Source: Pseudomonadota bacterium | GTDB lineage: Bacteria > Pseudomonadota > Gammaproteobacteria > Burkholderiales > Ferrovaceae | NCBI GenBank assembly: GCA_021798835.1 | Contig: JAJZBQ010000009.1 | Coordinates: 1 to 64,000 of the forward strand | Length of the DNA: 64,000 bases | Direction: 5' to 3' | Shown here: one piece after another, positions 54,386 to 63,584 of the stretch | Layout of the letters: the number at the start of each line of letters is the position of its first letter | How positions within the stretch are numbered: the stretch's first letter is position 1 | Notes under the pieces: generated by a model | What the model was told of the DNA's origin: nothing | The model's database searches: none | What the model saw: the letters and a program-made list of their open reading frames with translations, nothing else | Position numbers and translations under genes: made by a program

Positions 54386-54441
54386 TTCGGTTCACTGAAC
54401 TTATGGTTTAGAATGATGCTGAATATGTCCGGGAGCGAAAG

Positions 54442-54915
54442 ATGCTAAAGCAAGGAGAGGCTGCACCTGAATTTGAACTGCCGGATTCCGACATGGAGTT
54501 GGTATCCCTCAAAGGTTATTTGGGGCGGTGGCATGTCGTGTTGTTTTTTTACCCGAGAGATGGTATCCCGCAGTGTCGTGAAGAGGCCATCGGGTTTAGT
54601 GATTTGGGAGAGGAATTCGAGCGTTGGGGGGCCAAAGTTATCGGAGTCTCCCAGGATGAAATCCTCAGTCATGCAGACTTTTGTGAGCAGTACGGGTTGA
54701 GTGCCCGCTTTTTGTCGGACGTGGAGGGGGAGGTCTGTCGCCAGTATGACGTCATGCACGAACGTCATTTGGGCGAGCATGTCAAAATGGCGGTTGAGCG
54801 GGTGACGTATGTCATCGATCGTCATGGGGTCGTACGTCATGCGGTCCCTGCCAATAACAGTCGTCACCATGTGACAGAAGTTTTAAATTTGGTTAAGGAG
54901 TTGGAACAATCATGA
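54442..54915 (+). CDS. Bcp/PrxQ-like peroxiredoxin with altered active-site motif
   Basis: A 157-residue thioredoxin-fold peroxidase. APEFELPDSDMELVSLKGYLGRW opens the AhpC/TSA domain; the peroxidatic Cys is in YPRDGIPQCREEAIGFSD. Bcp proteins usually have YP.D.TPGCT.EA, with a Thr that helps activate the Cys; here it is Ile, and the resolving-like Cys five residues on is absent. Cys near 101 (GEVCRQYDV) could resolve. The protein may be a weak or specialised peroxidase. Its stop overlaps the slyD start by ATGA, so both are translated together. Confidence 0.85.
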   Translation: MLKQGEAAPEFELPDSDMELVSLKGYLGRWHVVLFFYPRDGIPQCREEAIGFSDLGEEFERWGAKVIGVSQDEILSHADFCEQYGLSARFLSDVEGEVCRQYDVMHERHLGEHVKMAVERVTYVIDRHGVVRHAVPANNSRHHVTEVLNLVKELEQS

Positions 54916-55388
54916 ATATAACGAGAAATTCAGTGGTTACTTTGTCGTTTTCGTTGCGCGATGATGAGAATACCCTGCTGGAAGAGTCAGATCCCGATAT
55001 CAGTTATCTGCACGGAGGATACGATGGGATTTTCCCGATGGTGGAAGAAAAGTTGGAGGGGCAGGGGGTCGGGTATCAATGTACGGTAACCATGACGCCG
55101 GAACAGGCATTTGGAGAGTACGATGCTTCCCTGCGTCGTGTCGAGCCTCGTTCATGGTTTCCTGATGAGGTTTCCGTCGGCATGCGTTTGGAAGGAGAAG
55201 GGGACAATGGGGAGTCTCATCTGTTTGTAGTGACGGATGTGACCGATGACAGCGTTACGGTGGACGGGAACCATCCTCTGGTAGGAAAAACCCTGGTATT
55301 CCAGTGCGAAGTGCTGGGGGTGCGACGGGCAACGCCGGAAGAGACGGAACATGGCCACGTTCACGGAGAACACGGCCACGTTCACTGA
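54912..55388 (+). CDS. SlyD-like FKBP-type peptidyl-prolyl isomerase
   Basis: A 158-residue FKBP of the SlyD class. The FKBP part frames an insert-in-flap domain (about 65-120: TMTPEQAFGEYDASLRRVEPRSWF, LVVTDVTDDSVTVDGNHPLVGKTLVFQCEVLGVR), YLHGGYDGIFPMVEEKLEG replaces the usual LGGxxxxxPGLE, and the His-rich tail HGHVHGEHGHVH would bind nickel. E. coli SlyD is a chaperone and nickel-supplying factor for hydrogenase. Coupled by ATGA to the peroxiredoxin gene. Converges with the exported-protein gene downstream. Confidence 0.9.
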   Translation: MNITRNSVVTLSFSLRDDENTLLEESDPDISYLHGGYDGIFPMVEEKLEGQGVGYQCTVTMTPEQAFGEYDASLRRVEPRSWFPDEVSVGMRLEGEGDNGESHLFVVTDVTDDSVTVDGNHPLVGKTLVFQCEVLGVRRATPEETEHGHVHGEHGHVH

Positions 55389-55397
55389 GTCAGGGGG

Positions 55398-55868
55398 TCA
55401 GTTGGTTTTAGGGAGATAGGCTGGCCATGGCACACCGAGGTCTTGCTGGCTGAGCAGGGGGCTCTGGAAGATGGTCCATTTCCCGATCAATCCTTTGGCC
55501 CAGATACCCAGGGTAAGTTTCCCGTCACGGAATTCGCATCGATAGGTGGCAGGAATGGTGGTGGATCCTGTCCCCATGGGAACCCCGGTCACATCGGCAT
55601 CGGTTTCGATGATAACCCCGTCGATGGTTCTGAGGATGCGTTCATGGATGTCTTTCAGGGCCGTGCCGGGTGAGGCATTGAGCATGTCGGCTGGGCAACT
55701 GGCTTGCATGGCTTCCAGTTCCAGTCCTGGCTTGGCGATGATTTCGCGCTGGGTAGGGTGCTGGAGTTTCAATTCGGACGGATAAGCGTCCGCAGCCTGA
55801 GACAGGGATGGGAGCATCATCAGACCGGTGAGTGAGGCAATCAGTGCAAGTTTCGTGACGGGCTTCAT
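55398..55868 (-). CDS. Exported protein of unknown function
   Basis: A 156-residue protein with a clear Sec signal (MKPVTKLALIASLTGLMMLP, cleavage probably after SQA near 25). The mature part has two Cys (ASCPADML and TYRCEFRD), probably a disulfide, and the blocks ERILRTIDGVIIETDADVTG, TIPATYRCEFRDGKLTLGIW and KWTIFQSP. Not assigned to a family. A 12-codon extension upstream is open, but the ATG at 55868 starts directly at the signal peptide. It converges with slyD. Confidence 0.7.
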   Translation of the reverse strand: MKPVTKLALIASLTGLMMLPSLSQAADAYPSELKLQHPTQREIIAKPGLELEAMQASCPADMLNASPGTALKDIHERILRTIDGVIIETDADVTGVPMGTGSTTIPATYRCEFRDGKLTLGIWAKGLIGKWTIFQSPLLSQQDLGVPWPAYLPKTN

Positions 55869-56034
55869 GTGGGAGTCTCCAGATCTTTGAGTATCGTAAG
55901 GCACGGTATTGGATTTATAAAAGTGCGCGCAGTGATTGTACTGTATTATTTCCCTGACGCAAATTGACAGTTGGATTCTTTACGTCGGGTGGGCCGGCCA
56001 GACATTCAGGAGGCGTGGTTCTGTTTGTCGGCAT

Positions 56035-57930
56035 ATGGTCCAAATTCAATGGGACAACAATTGGATAGCGAAATTTATGGATCATCCCCAGTCTGGTGAG
56101 AGTTTGACCGAAGCGTCATTGGTGATGCAACTCCAAGCCCTCGGTCATTTGCCGACCCCTTCATCCACGGCATTGCGTCTTTACGCATTGATCCAATCTG
56201 ATGAAGCGGGCATTCCAGAAGTTGCAGCGGTGGTTAAAACCGATGTGACATTGACGGGGCGATTATTGCGGATGGCCAATCGCGGAGGTTATCTTCAGCG
56301 GCCAGTGATATCGGTTGAAGAATCGTTGATGCGGGTGGGGACCAAAAGTGTGGCCGCTTTGGCGGTTGGGCTTTCGGTAATCGATGATGCGGTGGCCAAT
56401 GCCCCTATGGAAGATGCTGCCTATCTGGGACTTTGTCGGCGTTCGGTGGCCGCGGCGGTGGTGGCGGAGTGGTTTTGTAGTCAGGCGAAGGTTCCCGTGA
56501 GTGCCTCGGATCTGTTTACCTGTGCATTGTTGGCGCGCATTGGTCAGTTGGCATTGTTGCGTTTTTACCCAAAGAGTTATGCGGCATTGATGGATCAACA
56601 CTGTGCTCCATTTGATTTGCTCGATCAGGAGCGCAGTCAGTTGGTGGTAGATCATCAAACGATTACGCTGGCTTTGCTGCGTGAGTGGCGATTTCCGGAC
56701 GTTTTTATCGATGCCATTCGCCTTTCTGAAGGGCGTGATGATGATCGCAATGGGGAAGACCGGCGTAGCCTGATGGCTCAGTTGTTGTACTACGGTTGGG
56801 AAATGGCTCCGGCGCTGATGGCGGGGCACCGAATCGACCTTGGTTTTCATGTTCAGCGGTCGATGGCGGTTTTTGGTGAAGAGATCGCGGAAGAAGACTG
56901 CCAGCAGGCGATTGATGGATTGTTGGCACGCTGGGGTGAATGGGGAGGCAGAGACTTGATTTCGGTTCCCGCCGGGGAGCGGGTATCGGAGAGTGAGGGC
57001 GAGGAACGGCTTTCGGTTTTGTTGGTAGGGTTGGCGGAAGACCAAAAGGTGCTGGCATTGTCGGCACTCACGGCTCAGGGGTACGCAACGATTTGGAAGT
57101 CGAGTCTGGATGAGGCGGTATGTCTGGTTGCGGCCGGGCATGGGGGAATTATGGTCATTCAGGAACCCAAGGAAATGAATTTATTTCCGGCTCGAGAGAG
57201 TTTATTGGGCGCATGGTTGAAAGATCAAGCGCGTTCAGTCCTGATCATTCTGGCAGAACCCTGTTCTTTGAATGAGTCATACGGGGCAAATTTGTTGAAT
57301 ATGGGGGCCGATGCCTTGTTGGGCCCGGAATTCTCCATTTCCTGTCTGGTAGCGCAGGTAGATCGTCTCGCGGATCGGGTACGGCTCCTGAAAACCCTGG
57401 AGCGCGAACGTCAGGCACATCGGCGTTTGCTGTCCGAACTGGTGCTGACCACCCGGAAACTGCACATCCAGACGTTGACAGATCCTTTGACTGGCCTGTC
57501 CAACCGGCGTATGGCGGATGCGTTTTTGAAGCGACACTGGGCGCAATTGGAACGACGTCAGATGTTCCTCGGTTGTCTGATCATTGATCTGGATAGTTTT
57601 AAGCAGATCAATGATCAGTTTGGGCATGATGCCGGAGACGTGGCGTTGCGTGCATTTGCAGGATTGCTCAAGCGTTATGTGCGTCAAGAGGATTTGGCCG
57701 CTCGGTTGGGGGGGGATGAGTTCATGTTGATATGCCCGATGACCCGAACCCAGGACATGGTGATCCTGGCCAATCGTTTGTTGGCGGCGACACAGGAACT
57801 GAAACTGGATACTGGAACGTTAAGATTTTCAGTGGGAATGGCCGAAAGCGATCTGTCGGTGATGAAAACCTATGATGATCTTCTCAAAGCGGCGGACCAG
57901 CACTTGATGAATAATAAGCGGAACCGATAG
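56035..57930 (+). CDS. HDOD-GGDEF protein (diguanylate cyclase)
   Basis: A 631-residue cytoplasmic protein. HDOD domain at about 20-230 (HLPTPSSTALRLYALIQSDE, VAAVVKTDVTLTGRLLRMAN, ALAVGLSVIDDAV), a receiver-like region at about 320-440 without the phosphoryl Asp in a clear place, then GGDEF (LTDPLTGLSNRRMADAFLKR, DLDSFKQINDQFGHDAGDVAL, RLGGDEFMLIC). The inhibitory site RQED precedes GGDEF by five residues, so feedback inhibition is expected. The most likely start is the ATG at 56035; 56077 is also possible, and AGGAGG at 56008 is too distant for either. The gene is followed by the RuBisCO operon, with a regulatory region between. Confidence 0.88.
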   Translation: MVQIQWDNNWIAKFMDHPQSGESLTEASLVMQLQALGHLPTPSSTALRLYALIQSDEAGIPEVAAVVKTDVTLTGRLLRMANRGGYLQRPVISVEESLMRVGTKSVAALAVGLSVIDDAVANAPMEDAAYLGLCRRSVAAAVVAEWFCSQAKVPVSASDLFTCALLARIGQLALLRFYPKSYAALMDQHCAPFDLLDQERSQLVVDHQTITLALLREWRFPDVFIDAIRLSEGRDDDRNGEDRRSLMAQLLYYGWEMAPALMAGHRIDLGFHVQRSMAVFGEEIAEEDCQQAIDGLLARWGEWGGRDLISVPAGERVSESEGEERLSVLLVGLAEDQKVLALSALTAQGYATIWKSSLDEAVCLVAAGHGGIMVIQEPKEMNLFPARESLLGAWLKDQARSVLIILAEPCSLNESYGANLLNMGADALLGPEFSISCLVAQVDRLADRVRLLKTLERERQAHRRLLSELVLTTRKLHIQTLTDPLTGLSNRRMADAFLKRHWAQLERRQMFLGCLIIDLDSFKQINDQFGHDAGDVALRAFAGLLKRYVRQEDLAARLGGDEFMLICPMTRTQDMVILANRLLAATQELKLDTGTLRFSVGMAESDLSVMKTYDDLLKAADQHLMNNKRNR

Positions 57931-57948
57931 GTTGTTCGTCCGGCATAA

Positions 57949-57977
57949 GTTATTCTGATGATTTGAATCAGCATAAC
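57949..57977. promoter_or_regulatory. Long inverted repeat, candidate CbbR site of the RuBisCO operon
   Basis: GTTATTCTGAT and ATCAGCATAAC, separated by 7 bases (GATTTGA), are 11-bp arms with one mismatch. The right half holds TGA-N7-TAA, in agreement with the CbbR rule TNA-N7-TNA. The repeat ends 5 bases upstream of the -35 box, as for a LysR-type activator. Confidence 0.6.
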
Positions 57978-57981
57978 TGAA

Positions 57982-58009
57982 TTTACGGATGCGCGGGTTG
58001 ACCTATACT
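57982..58009 (+). promoter_or_regulatory. Promoter of the cbbLSQO operon
   Basis: TTTACG, 16 bases, TATACT. Suboptimal -35 and spacing fit a promoter that needs an activator. The start of cbbL is 50 bases downstream, with GGAGG before the ATG. Confidence 0.5.
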
Positions 58010-58059
58010 GACGGACAGCAACATCCTAATGTACGACGTTAACCCGACGGAGGAACACC

Positions 58060-59481
58060 ATGGCAGTGAAAAAATACAATGCTGGCGTCAAGGAATATCG
58101 CCAGACTTATTGGACCCCGCAGTACACCCCTAAGGATTCGGATATTCTCGCTTGCTTCAAGATCACGCCCCAGCCTGGTGTAGATCGCGAAGAAGTTGCC
58201 GCTGCGGTGGCTGCTGAGTCATCCACTGGAACCTGGACCACGGTGTGGACAGATCTGTTGACGGATCTTGAGTACTACAAGGGGCGGGCCTATCGTATTG
58301 AAGATGTACCAGGCGATGACACCTGTTTTTACGCTTTCGTGGCTTACCCTCTGGACCTCTTTGAAGAAGGTTCGGTGGTCAACGTGTTGACTTCGCTGGT
58401 CGGTAACGTATTTGGTTTCAAGGCGCTGCGTGCACTGCGTCTGGAAGATGTGCGCTTTCCGCTGGCCTATGTGATGACCTGTGGAGGCCCTCCTCACGGG
58501 ATTCAGGTCGAACGCGACATCATGAACAAGTATGGGCGCCCCATGCTGGGTTGTACCATTAAACCCAAGTTGGGTTTGTCCGCCAAGAACTATGGCCGCG
58601 CTGTGTACGAGTGCTTGCGTGGCGGGCTGGATTTCACCAAGGATGACGAAAACGTCAACTCCCAACCATTCATGCGCTGGAAGCAGCGTTTCGATTTCGT
58701 CATGGAAGGGATTGAGAAAGCGGAACGTGAAACCGGTGAGCGCAAGGGTCACTACCTGAACGTTACGGCCCCTACTCCGGAAGAAATGTACAAGCGCGCC
58801 GAATATGCGCGCGACATCGGTGCCCCGATCATCATGCACGACTACCTGACGGGTGGACTGACCGCCAATACCGGGTTGGCCAACTGGTGTCGTGACAACG
58901 GCGTACTGCTGCATATTCACCGCGCCATGCACGCGGTACTGGACCGCAATCCGCACCACGGGATCCATTTCCGTGTGCTGACCAAGGTTCTGCGTTTGTC
59001 GGGTGGTGATCACCTGCACTCGGGAACCGTGGTGGGCAAGCTGGAAGGGGATCGCGAAGCTACTCTGGGCTGGATCGACATCATGCGCGATGCCTATGTC
59101 AAGGAAGATCGCAGCCGTGGGATTTTCTTTGATCAGGATTGGGGTTCCATGCCCGGCGTGATTCCCGTGGCTTCCGGTGGAATTCACGTTTGGCACATGC
59201 CGGCGTTGGTCAACATCTTTGGCGATGACTCGGTCTTGCAGTTTGGTGGGGGAACCTTGGGCCATCCCTGGGGCAATGCTGCGGGTGCGGCGGCCAATCG
59301 GGTGGCACTGGAAGCCTGTGTGGAAGCGCGCAATCAGGGCATCGCCGTCGAGAAGGAAGGCAAAGCAGTACTGACCAAGGCTGCTGAACATAGCCCGGAA
59401 CTGAAGATCGCCATGGAAACCTGGAAAGAAATCAAGTTTGAATTCGATACCGTCGACAAACTGGACGTGGCGCACAAATAA
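58060..59481 (+). CDS. cbbL: RuBisCO large subunit, form I (IA type)
   Basis: A 473-residue large subunit. TKPKLGLS is present as [24 protein letters not shown], the carbamylated Lys in [16 protein letters not shown], loop-6 Lys in [11 protein letters not shown], and active-site His in IHRAMHAV. Sequence character ([23 protein letters not shown]) is that of the proteobacterial form IA class. It fixes CO2 onto ribulose-1,5-bisphosphate with CbbS. GGAGG lies 8 bases before the ATG. No carboxysome genes follow, only cbbQ/cbbO, so this is the cytosolic IAq arrangement. Confidence 0.97.
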   Translation: MAVKKYNAGVKEYRQTYWTPQYTPKDSDILACFKITPQPGVDREEVAAAVAAESSTGTWTTVWTDLLTDLEYYKGRAYRIEDVPGDDTCFYAFVAYPLDLFEEGSVVNVLTSLVGNVFGFKALRALRLEDVRFPLAYVMTCGGPPHGIQVERDIMNKYGRPMLGCTIKPKLGLSAKNYGRAVYECLRGGLDFTKDDENVNSQPFMRWKQRFDFVMEGIEKAERETGERKGHYLNVTAPTPEEMYKRAEYARDIGAPIIMHDYLTGGLTANTGLANWCRDNGVLLHIHRAMHAVLDRNPHHGIHFRVLTKVLRLSGGDHLHSGTVVGKLEGDREATLGWIDIMRDAYVKEDRSRGIFFDQDWGSMPGVIPVASGGIHVWHMPALVNIFGDDSVLQFGGGTLGHPWGNAAGAAANRVALEACVEARNQGIAVEKEGKAVLTKAAEHSPELKIAMETWKEIKFEFDTVDKLDVAHK

Positions 59482-59547
59482 TCGATGTTGTTCAGTGCCG
59501 TACAGGGATGCCCTGTGCGGCCGATTAACCCAAAAAGGAATAGTGAC

Positions 59548-59904
59548 ATGAGTGAAGTAATGGATTACAAGTCGCGTCTAAGCGATCCTTCCAGCCGCAA
59601 GTTTGAGACTTTTTCGTATCTGCCCGCCATGAACCAGGACGAGATCCGCAAGCAGGTCGAGTATCTGGTGAGGAAAGGCTGGAATCCGGCCATCGAGCAT
59701 ACCGAACCCGAACATTTGATGGATTCCTACTGGTATATGTGGAAGTTGCCGATGTTTGGTGAAACCGATGTGGAGAAGGTGCTAAAGGAAGCGGAAGCCT
59801 GTCACAAGGCCAATCCCCATAATCACGTGCGTCTGGTTGGCTATGATAATTTTAGCCAGTCCCAAGGTGCTTCCATGGTGATTTACCGCGGTAAGACTGT
59901 CTGA
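59548..59904 (+). CDS. cbbS: RuBisCO small subunit
   Basis: A 118-residue small subunit, typical length for form [36 protein letters not shown] and [43 protein letters not shown] are all conserved. Caps the large-subunit octamer. An ATG at 59548 with AAGGA upstream decides the start; the longer open frame has none. It follows cbbL by 66 bases and is followed by an intrinsic terminator before cbbQ. Confidence 0.97.
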   Translation: MSEVMDYKSRLSDPSSRKFETFSYLPAMNQDEIRKQVEYLVRKGWNPAIEHTEPEHLMDSYWYMWKLPMFGETDVEKVLKEAEACHKANPHNHVRLVGYDNFSQSQGASMVIYRGKTV

Positions 59905-59927
59905 CGGGGGTTAGTTGCCTACCCGCG

Positions 59928-59965
59928 CCCCCGTTATCCTCCCTCGGGAGGGGCGGGGGTTTTTT
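59928..59965 (+). terminator. Intrinsic terminator between cbbS and cbbQ
   Basis: CCCCCG pairs with CGGGGG and CCTCC with GGAGG (internal loops between), followed by six T. Partial termination here would yield more RuBisCO than activase mRNA. Confidence 0.75.
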
Positions 59966-60032
59966 ATTGGATTTGGGCAGGAGAATTTAGCCCGACTATT
60001 TCAGGTTTCAAGTCATCAAAAGGATCAGGATC

Positions 60033-60836
60033 ATGAGCGACGTGATTTCCCAGTATCGAATTCCTTCCGAACCTTACTATCGTCCGGTTTCCGACGAAGT
60101 GGAACTGTTTCAGGCGGCTTATCAGGTGCGCATGCCCATGATGTTGAAGGGCCCAACGGGATGTGGCAAAACGCGTTTTGTGGAATACATGGCCTATCGC
60201 CTGAACAAACCCCTGATCACCGTGGCTTGTAATGAAGACATGACGGCATCCGATCTGGTCGGGCGGTTTTTGCTGGATGCTCAGGGAACCCGTTGGCAGG
60301 ATGGTCCGCTGGCTATCGCTTCCCGTTATGGAGCTATCTGCTATCTGGACGAGGTCGTCGAGGCACGTCAGGATACGACGGTCGTCATTCATCCGTTGAC
60401 GGATAACCGGCGTGTCCTTCCGCTGGAAAAGAAAGGAGAATTGATTCGTGCTCATGAAGATTTTCAGTTGGTGATTTCCTATAACCCTGGTTATCAAAGT
60501 TTGATGAAAGACCTCAAGCAATCCACCAAGCAACGTTTCGGAGCACTGGACTTCAACTACCCGTCCCACGATATCGAGACGGAGATCATTGCCCATGAGA
60601 CAGGCGTGACGGGGGAAGTCGCCGGAAAATTGGTGTCCATTGCGGAACGGGCGCGGAATCTCAAGGGACATGGTCTGGATGAGGGAATTTCGACGCGGAT
60701 GCTGATTTATGCGGGAAGTCTGATTCGCGCAGGGGTCGATGCCAAAAATGCTTGTCGCGTGGCGCTGGTCAGGCCGATTACCGATGACCCGGATATGCGC
60801 GATGCGCTGGATGCGGCGGTCACCACTTTCTTCTGA
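60033..60836 (+). CDS. cbbQ: CbbQ, AAA+ RuBisCO activase subunit
   Basis: A 267-residue MoxR-type AAA+ protein. [18 protein letters not shown] is Walker A (near residue 40), [26 protein letters not shown] is Walker B with sensor, [21 protein letters not shown] is the family sensor 1/arginine-finger block. CbbQ forms hexamers with CbbO and removes inhibitory sugar phosphates from RuBisCO in an ATP-dependent way. AAAGGATCAGG lies upstream of the ATG. It follows the terminator and is followed by cbbO in 12 bases. Confidence 0.96.
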   Translation: MSDVISQYRIPSEPYYRPVSDEVELFQAAYQVRMPMMLKGPTGCGKTRFVEYMAYRLNKPLITVACNEDMTASDLVGRFLLDAQGTRWQDGPLAIASRYGAICYLDEVVEARQDTTVVIHPLTDNRRVLPLEKKGELIRAHEDFQLVISYNPGYQSLMKDLKQSTKQRFGALDFNYPSHDIETEIIAHETGVTGEVAGKLVSIAERARNLKGHGLDEGISTRMLIYAGSLIRAGVDAKNACRVALVRPITDDPDMRDALDAAVTTFF

Positions 60837-60848
60837 GGAAGCGTAGTC

Positions 60849-63173
60849 ATGGCGATCCATCTGGAAGATTATCAGGAACTGTTGGCGGATTTGCCGGAGC
60901 CCTGCCATCGGGGAATACAGGATGAGTGGCATGAGGCTACTCGGGCCCTTTCCAGTCGTGGTTTGGACAATTACCTCAAGGGGGCAGCGGCATTGCATCA
61001 TCTGGGGCGTGGCCACGAACTGGTGCTCGGCTGGATCGAGGCTGCGCCGCAGGTGGCACGTGCCGTGGGAGAGGAATGCTTGACGGATCTGGTTCAGGTG
61101 GCATTGGGGTTTTCTTCACGAACCTCTGGTGCGGTGATCGAGCGACTGTTGGCAACGGCACCGGTGGCGGCGCTTCGGCTCGGGGATGCCGAGTTGTTTC
61201 AGGGATATCTGCAGTTTGTCAACCATCTGCTTGGTCAGGCGCCGCGAGGGGTTCGACCGATGTTGGACAACCTGGAGGTCTTGTTTAACCAGTTGACCCT
61301 GGGGGGGTTGCGTCGTTGGGCGACTTGGGGGGCTCATGCCCATCGCACCAACTATGAAGCACAGATTGAATATTTCGGGCTGGCTTCCAAGGAATCGCTG
61401 GCGATGTTGCAGAAAGAACGCAAGGGAACCCTGTTGATTGACGTGCAACGGCGTATCAACATGTACCTGCGTGCGTTATGGGGGCGTGATTTCTTCATGC
61501 GTCCCACTTCCGGGGATTTTGAGCAGCGCGAAGGTTATCGGCCTTTCATCGAGGGATATTTTTTTCATCTTCCCGATGCCTATGATGATGTTGACGGAAT
61601 TTCCGGGGTTTCCCTGTATCGTGCTGCGGCGGCGCATTGTGCCGCTCATTGGGTGTCCACGACGGCAGCCATTTCCGCCGAAAACCTCAACCCATGGCAG
61701 ATGGCCGTTATCGAGGTCATCGAAGATGCCCGTGTGGAAGCGTTGGCGCTGCAGCGATTTCCGGGATTGGCCCAGTTGTGGGCCCAGTTTCATACCGTGA
61801 CGGTAGATCAAGGCAACCACGCGGGGGATTATCTCAACCGTTTGGCCCGTGCCTTGCTGGACCCATCCTATCTCGATGAAGATCCCTGGATCGTGCAAGG
61901 TCGGGTCCTGTTTTCTCAGGCTCCCGACTTGCTGAATCCCCAAGTATCCTGGGATATCGGGGTGACGCTGGCTCATGCATTCAAGGATAAGGGGATACCT
62001 TTCAATCCCAGAAGCGATGGTCAGCGTGCTCCTTATCGGGATGACAATCGATTTGTCTGGGAATTCGAGGGGTTTGATTTTGATGCGGCAATGGCAGCCG
62101 GGTATGATCAGCCGCGCCAGATTCGTCGCAAGGTCAGCCTCATGGAAATGGTCAATGAGATCGATACGGAACTGGCCGGCGATGATGCGCAAGAAATCTG
62201 GGTACTCGGGACAGAACTGTTCCCCTATGAAGATGAGGGGGTGAGTTTCAATGCCCGTGAAGGGCGTGAACCGGTATCGGATCCCTACCATTATGCCGAA
62301 TGGGATTACCAGATCCAGTTGGAACGCCCGTCCTGGGTAACCCTGTTGGAGCGTCATCCCAAGCGTGGTGACATTGCGGTGATCGATGGTATTGCCCAGC
62401 GCCACAAACGACTCATCGCGCGCATGAAATTCATTCTCGATGCCATGCAACCCCAGGGAGTGACCCGGTTGCGCAAACTGGAAGAGGGCGATGATCTGGA
62501 TATCAATGCGGCCATTTCCAGTGCCCTGGATCTGCGTATGGGGTTGCAACCCGAGACACGCATCATGATGCGCAGCGTGCGCAAGGTGCGTGATATTTCT
62601 GTCATGGTTCTGCTGGATTTGTCGGAATCCACCAATGACAAGGTGGCGGGACAGGAGCATACGGTTCTGGATCTGACGCGTGAGGCCACGGTGTTGTTGG
62701 CGGATGCCATCCACAAGGTGGGGGATCCTTTTGCCATCCATGGTTTTTGCTCCGACGGTCGGCATGGTGTGGCCTATTATCGCTTCAAGGATTTTGATCA
62801 GGATTATGATGAGCAGCCCAAGGAGCGTTTGGCGGGCATGCAGGGACAATTATCGACTCGCATGGGAGCCGCCATCCGTCATGCGGCACACCATCTGCGC
62901 CAGCAACATTCGGCCAAAAAACTGTTGCTGGTGCTGACCGATGGAGAGCCGGCAGATATCGATGTACGAGATCCCCAATATTTGCGTCATGACACCAAAA
63001 AAGCCGTGGAAGAGGCAGGGCGATCGGGTATCATCACCTATTGTCTGAGTTTGGATCCCCGTGCCGATCAGTATGTTTCGCGGATTTTTGGGGCGAAGAA
63101 TTTTTTGGTGGTGGATCAGGTCGAGCGTTTGCCCGAAAAACTGCCCTTGCTGTATGCGGGGTTGACGCGTTAG
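60849..63173 (+). CDS. cbbO: CbbO, RuBisCO activase adaptor with VWA domain
   Basis: A 774-residue protein. The N-terminal helical part (about 1-550) includes AIEVIEDARVEALALQRFPG, NorD-like, and the C-terminal von Willebrand A domain (about 590-770) has the MIDAS motif DLSESTNDKV (DxSxS), STRMGAAIRHAAHHLRQ, and LLLVLTDGEPADID. In the CbbQO system CbbO carries the CbbQ ring to RuBisCO through the MIDAS site. Complete length. A small gene follows 12 bases on. Confidence 0.95.
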   Translation: MAIHLEDYQELLADLPEPCHRGIQDEWHEATRALSSRGLDNYLKGAAALHHLGRGHELVLGWIEAAPQVARAVGEECLTDLVQVALGFSSRTSGAVIERLLATAPVAALRLGDAELFQGYLQFVNHLLGQAPRGVRPMLDNLEVLFNQLTLGGLRRWATWGAHAHRTNYEAQIEYFGLASKESLAMLQKERKGTLLIDVQRRINMYLRALWGRDFFMRPTSGDFEQREGYRPFIEGYFFHLPDAYDDVDGISGVSLYRAAAAHCAAHWVSTTAAISAENLNPWQMAVIEVIEDARVEALALQRFPGLAQLWAQFHTVTVDQGNHAGDYLNRLARALLDPSYLDEDPWIVQGRVLFSQAPDLLNPQVSWDIGVTLAHAFKDKGIPFNPRSDGQRAPYRDDNRFVWEFEGFDFDAAMAAGYDQPRQIRRKVSLMEMVNEIDTELAGDDAQEIWVLGTELFPYEDEGVSFNAREGREPVSDPYHYAEWDYQIQLERPSWVTLLERHPKRGDIAVIDGIAQRHKRLIARMKFILDAMQPQGVTRLRKLEEGDDLDINAAISSALDLRMGLQPETRIMMRSVRKVRDISVMVLLDLSESTNDKVAGQEHTVLDLTREATVLLADAIHKVGDPFAIHGFCSDGRHGVAYYRFKDFDQDYDEQPKERLAGMQGQLSTRMGAAIRHAAHHLRQQHSAKKLLLVLTDGEPADIDVRDPQYLRHDTKKAVEEAGRSGIITYCLSLDPRADQYVSRIFGAKNFLVVDQVERLPEKLPLLYAGLTR

Positions 63174-63185
63174 GAGTGAAGAGGG

Positions 63186-63485
63186 ATGGAAAATCGTTAT
63201 CAGGGAGTAGCCGCAGATCACAATGGCGGGATGACCAATTTGGCCCAGATCATCAAGGATGCCTGGGTGTTTGGTTTGTTGCCCGAGAATCAGGATGGGG
63301 CAGGATGGACCGCTGGGCAAATGCAAGTGCTTTATGACCGTGTGTCGATGGAGTGGGAAAAGTACGGGTTTTTGCCCAGTCGTTTGCCCCTTGAGTTGCG
63401 AGAGAAACATGCCCGCATCCATCGTGAGGCGGTGGAGCGCGCTCGTGCCAATGGGTGGAATCCGGAGTTGGGTGACGATGACTGA
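63186..63485 (+). CDS. Small conserved protein of RuBisCO operons
   Basis: A 99-residue soluble protein, unknown function. NLAQIIKDAWVFGLLPENQDGAGWTAGQMQVLYDRV, MEWEKYGFLPSRLPLELREKHARIHREAVERARANGWNPELGDD are recalled from short proteins that follow cbbO in other autotrophs. No cofactor or metal motif. GAAGAGGG upstream of the ATG and only 12 bases from the cbbO stop make it the last gene of the operon. A role in CbbQO action is possible but unproven. Confidence 0.78.
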   Translation: MENRYQGVAADHNGGMTNLAQIIKDAWVFGLLPENQDGAGWTAGQMQVLYDRVSMEWEKYGFLPSRLPLELREKHARIHREAVERARANGWNPELGDDD

Positions 63486-63512
63486 GTCTGGAAAGACTGT
63501 GCTCGAATCGAC

Positions 63513-63541
63513 TTGGCAACGGGATGGTAATGCTGTACAAT
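63513..63541 (+). promoter_or_regulatory. Sigma-70 promoter of rpsO
   Basis: TTGGCA, 17 bases, TACAAT; both boxes 4-5 of 6 with ideal spacing, 44 bases before the rpsO start. Confidence 0.7.
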
Positions 63542-63584
63542 GCTCCGTTTTTAGAATGGCTCAGTAGAGACTTTGGAGATTGAC

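Noticed and set aside
58219..59475. A 418-codon open frame antisense to cbbL
   Set aside because: cbbL is unmistakable on the other strand; the frame is a shadow caused by GC-skewed third positions.
61476..62849. A 457-codon open frame antisense to cbbO
   Set aside because: Same reason; cbbO has VWA and NorD-like features and fits the operon.
57930..63500. A carboxysome operon
   Set aside because: No csoS2, shell protein or csoSCA gene follows cbbLS; cbbQ and cbbO are directly downstream.
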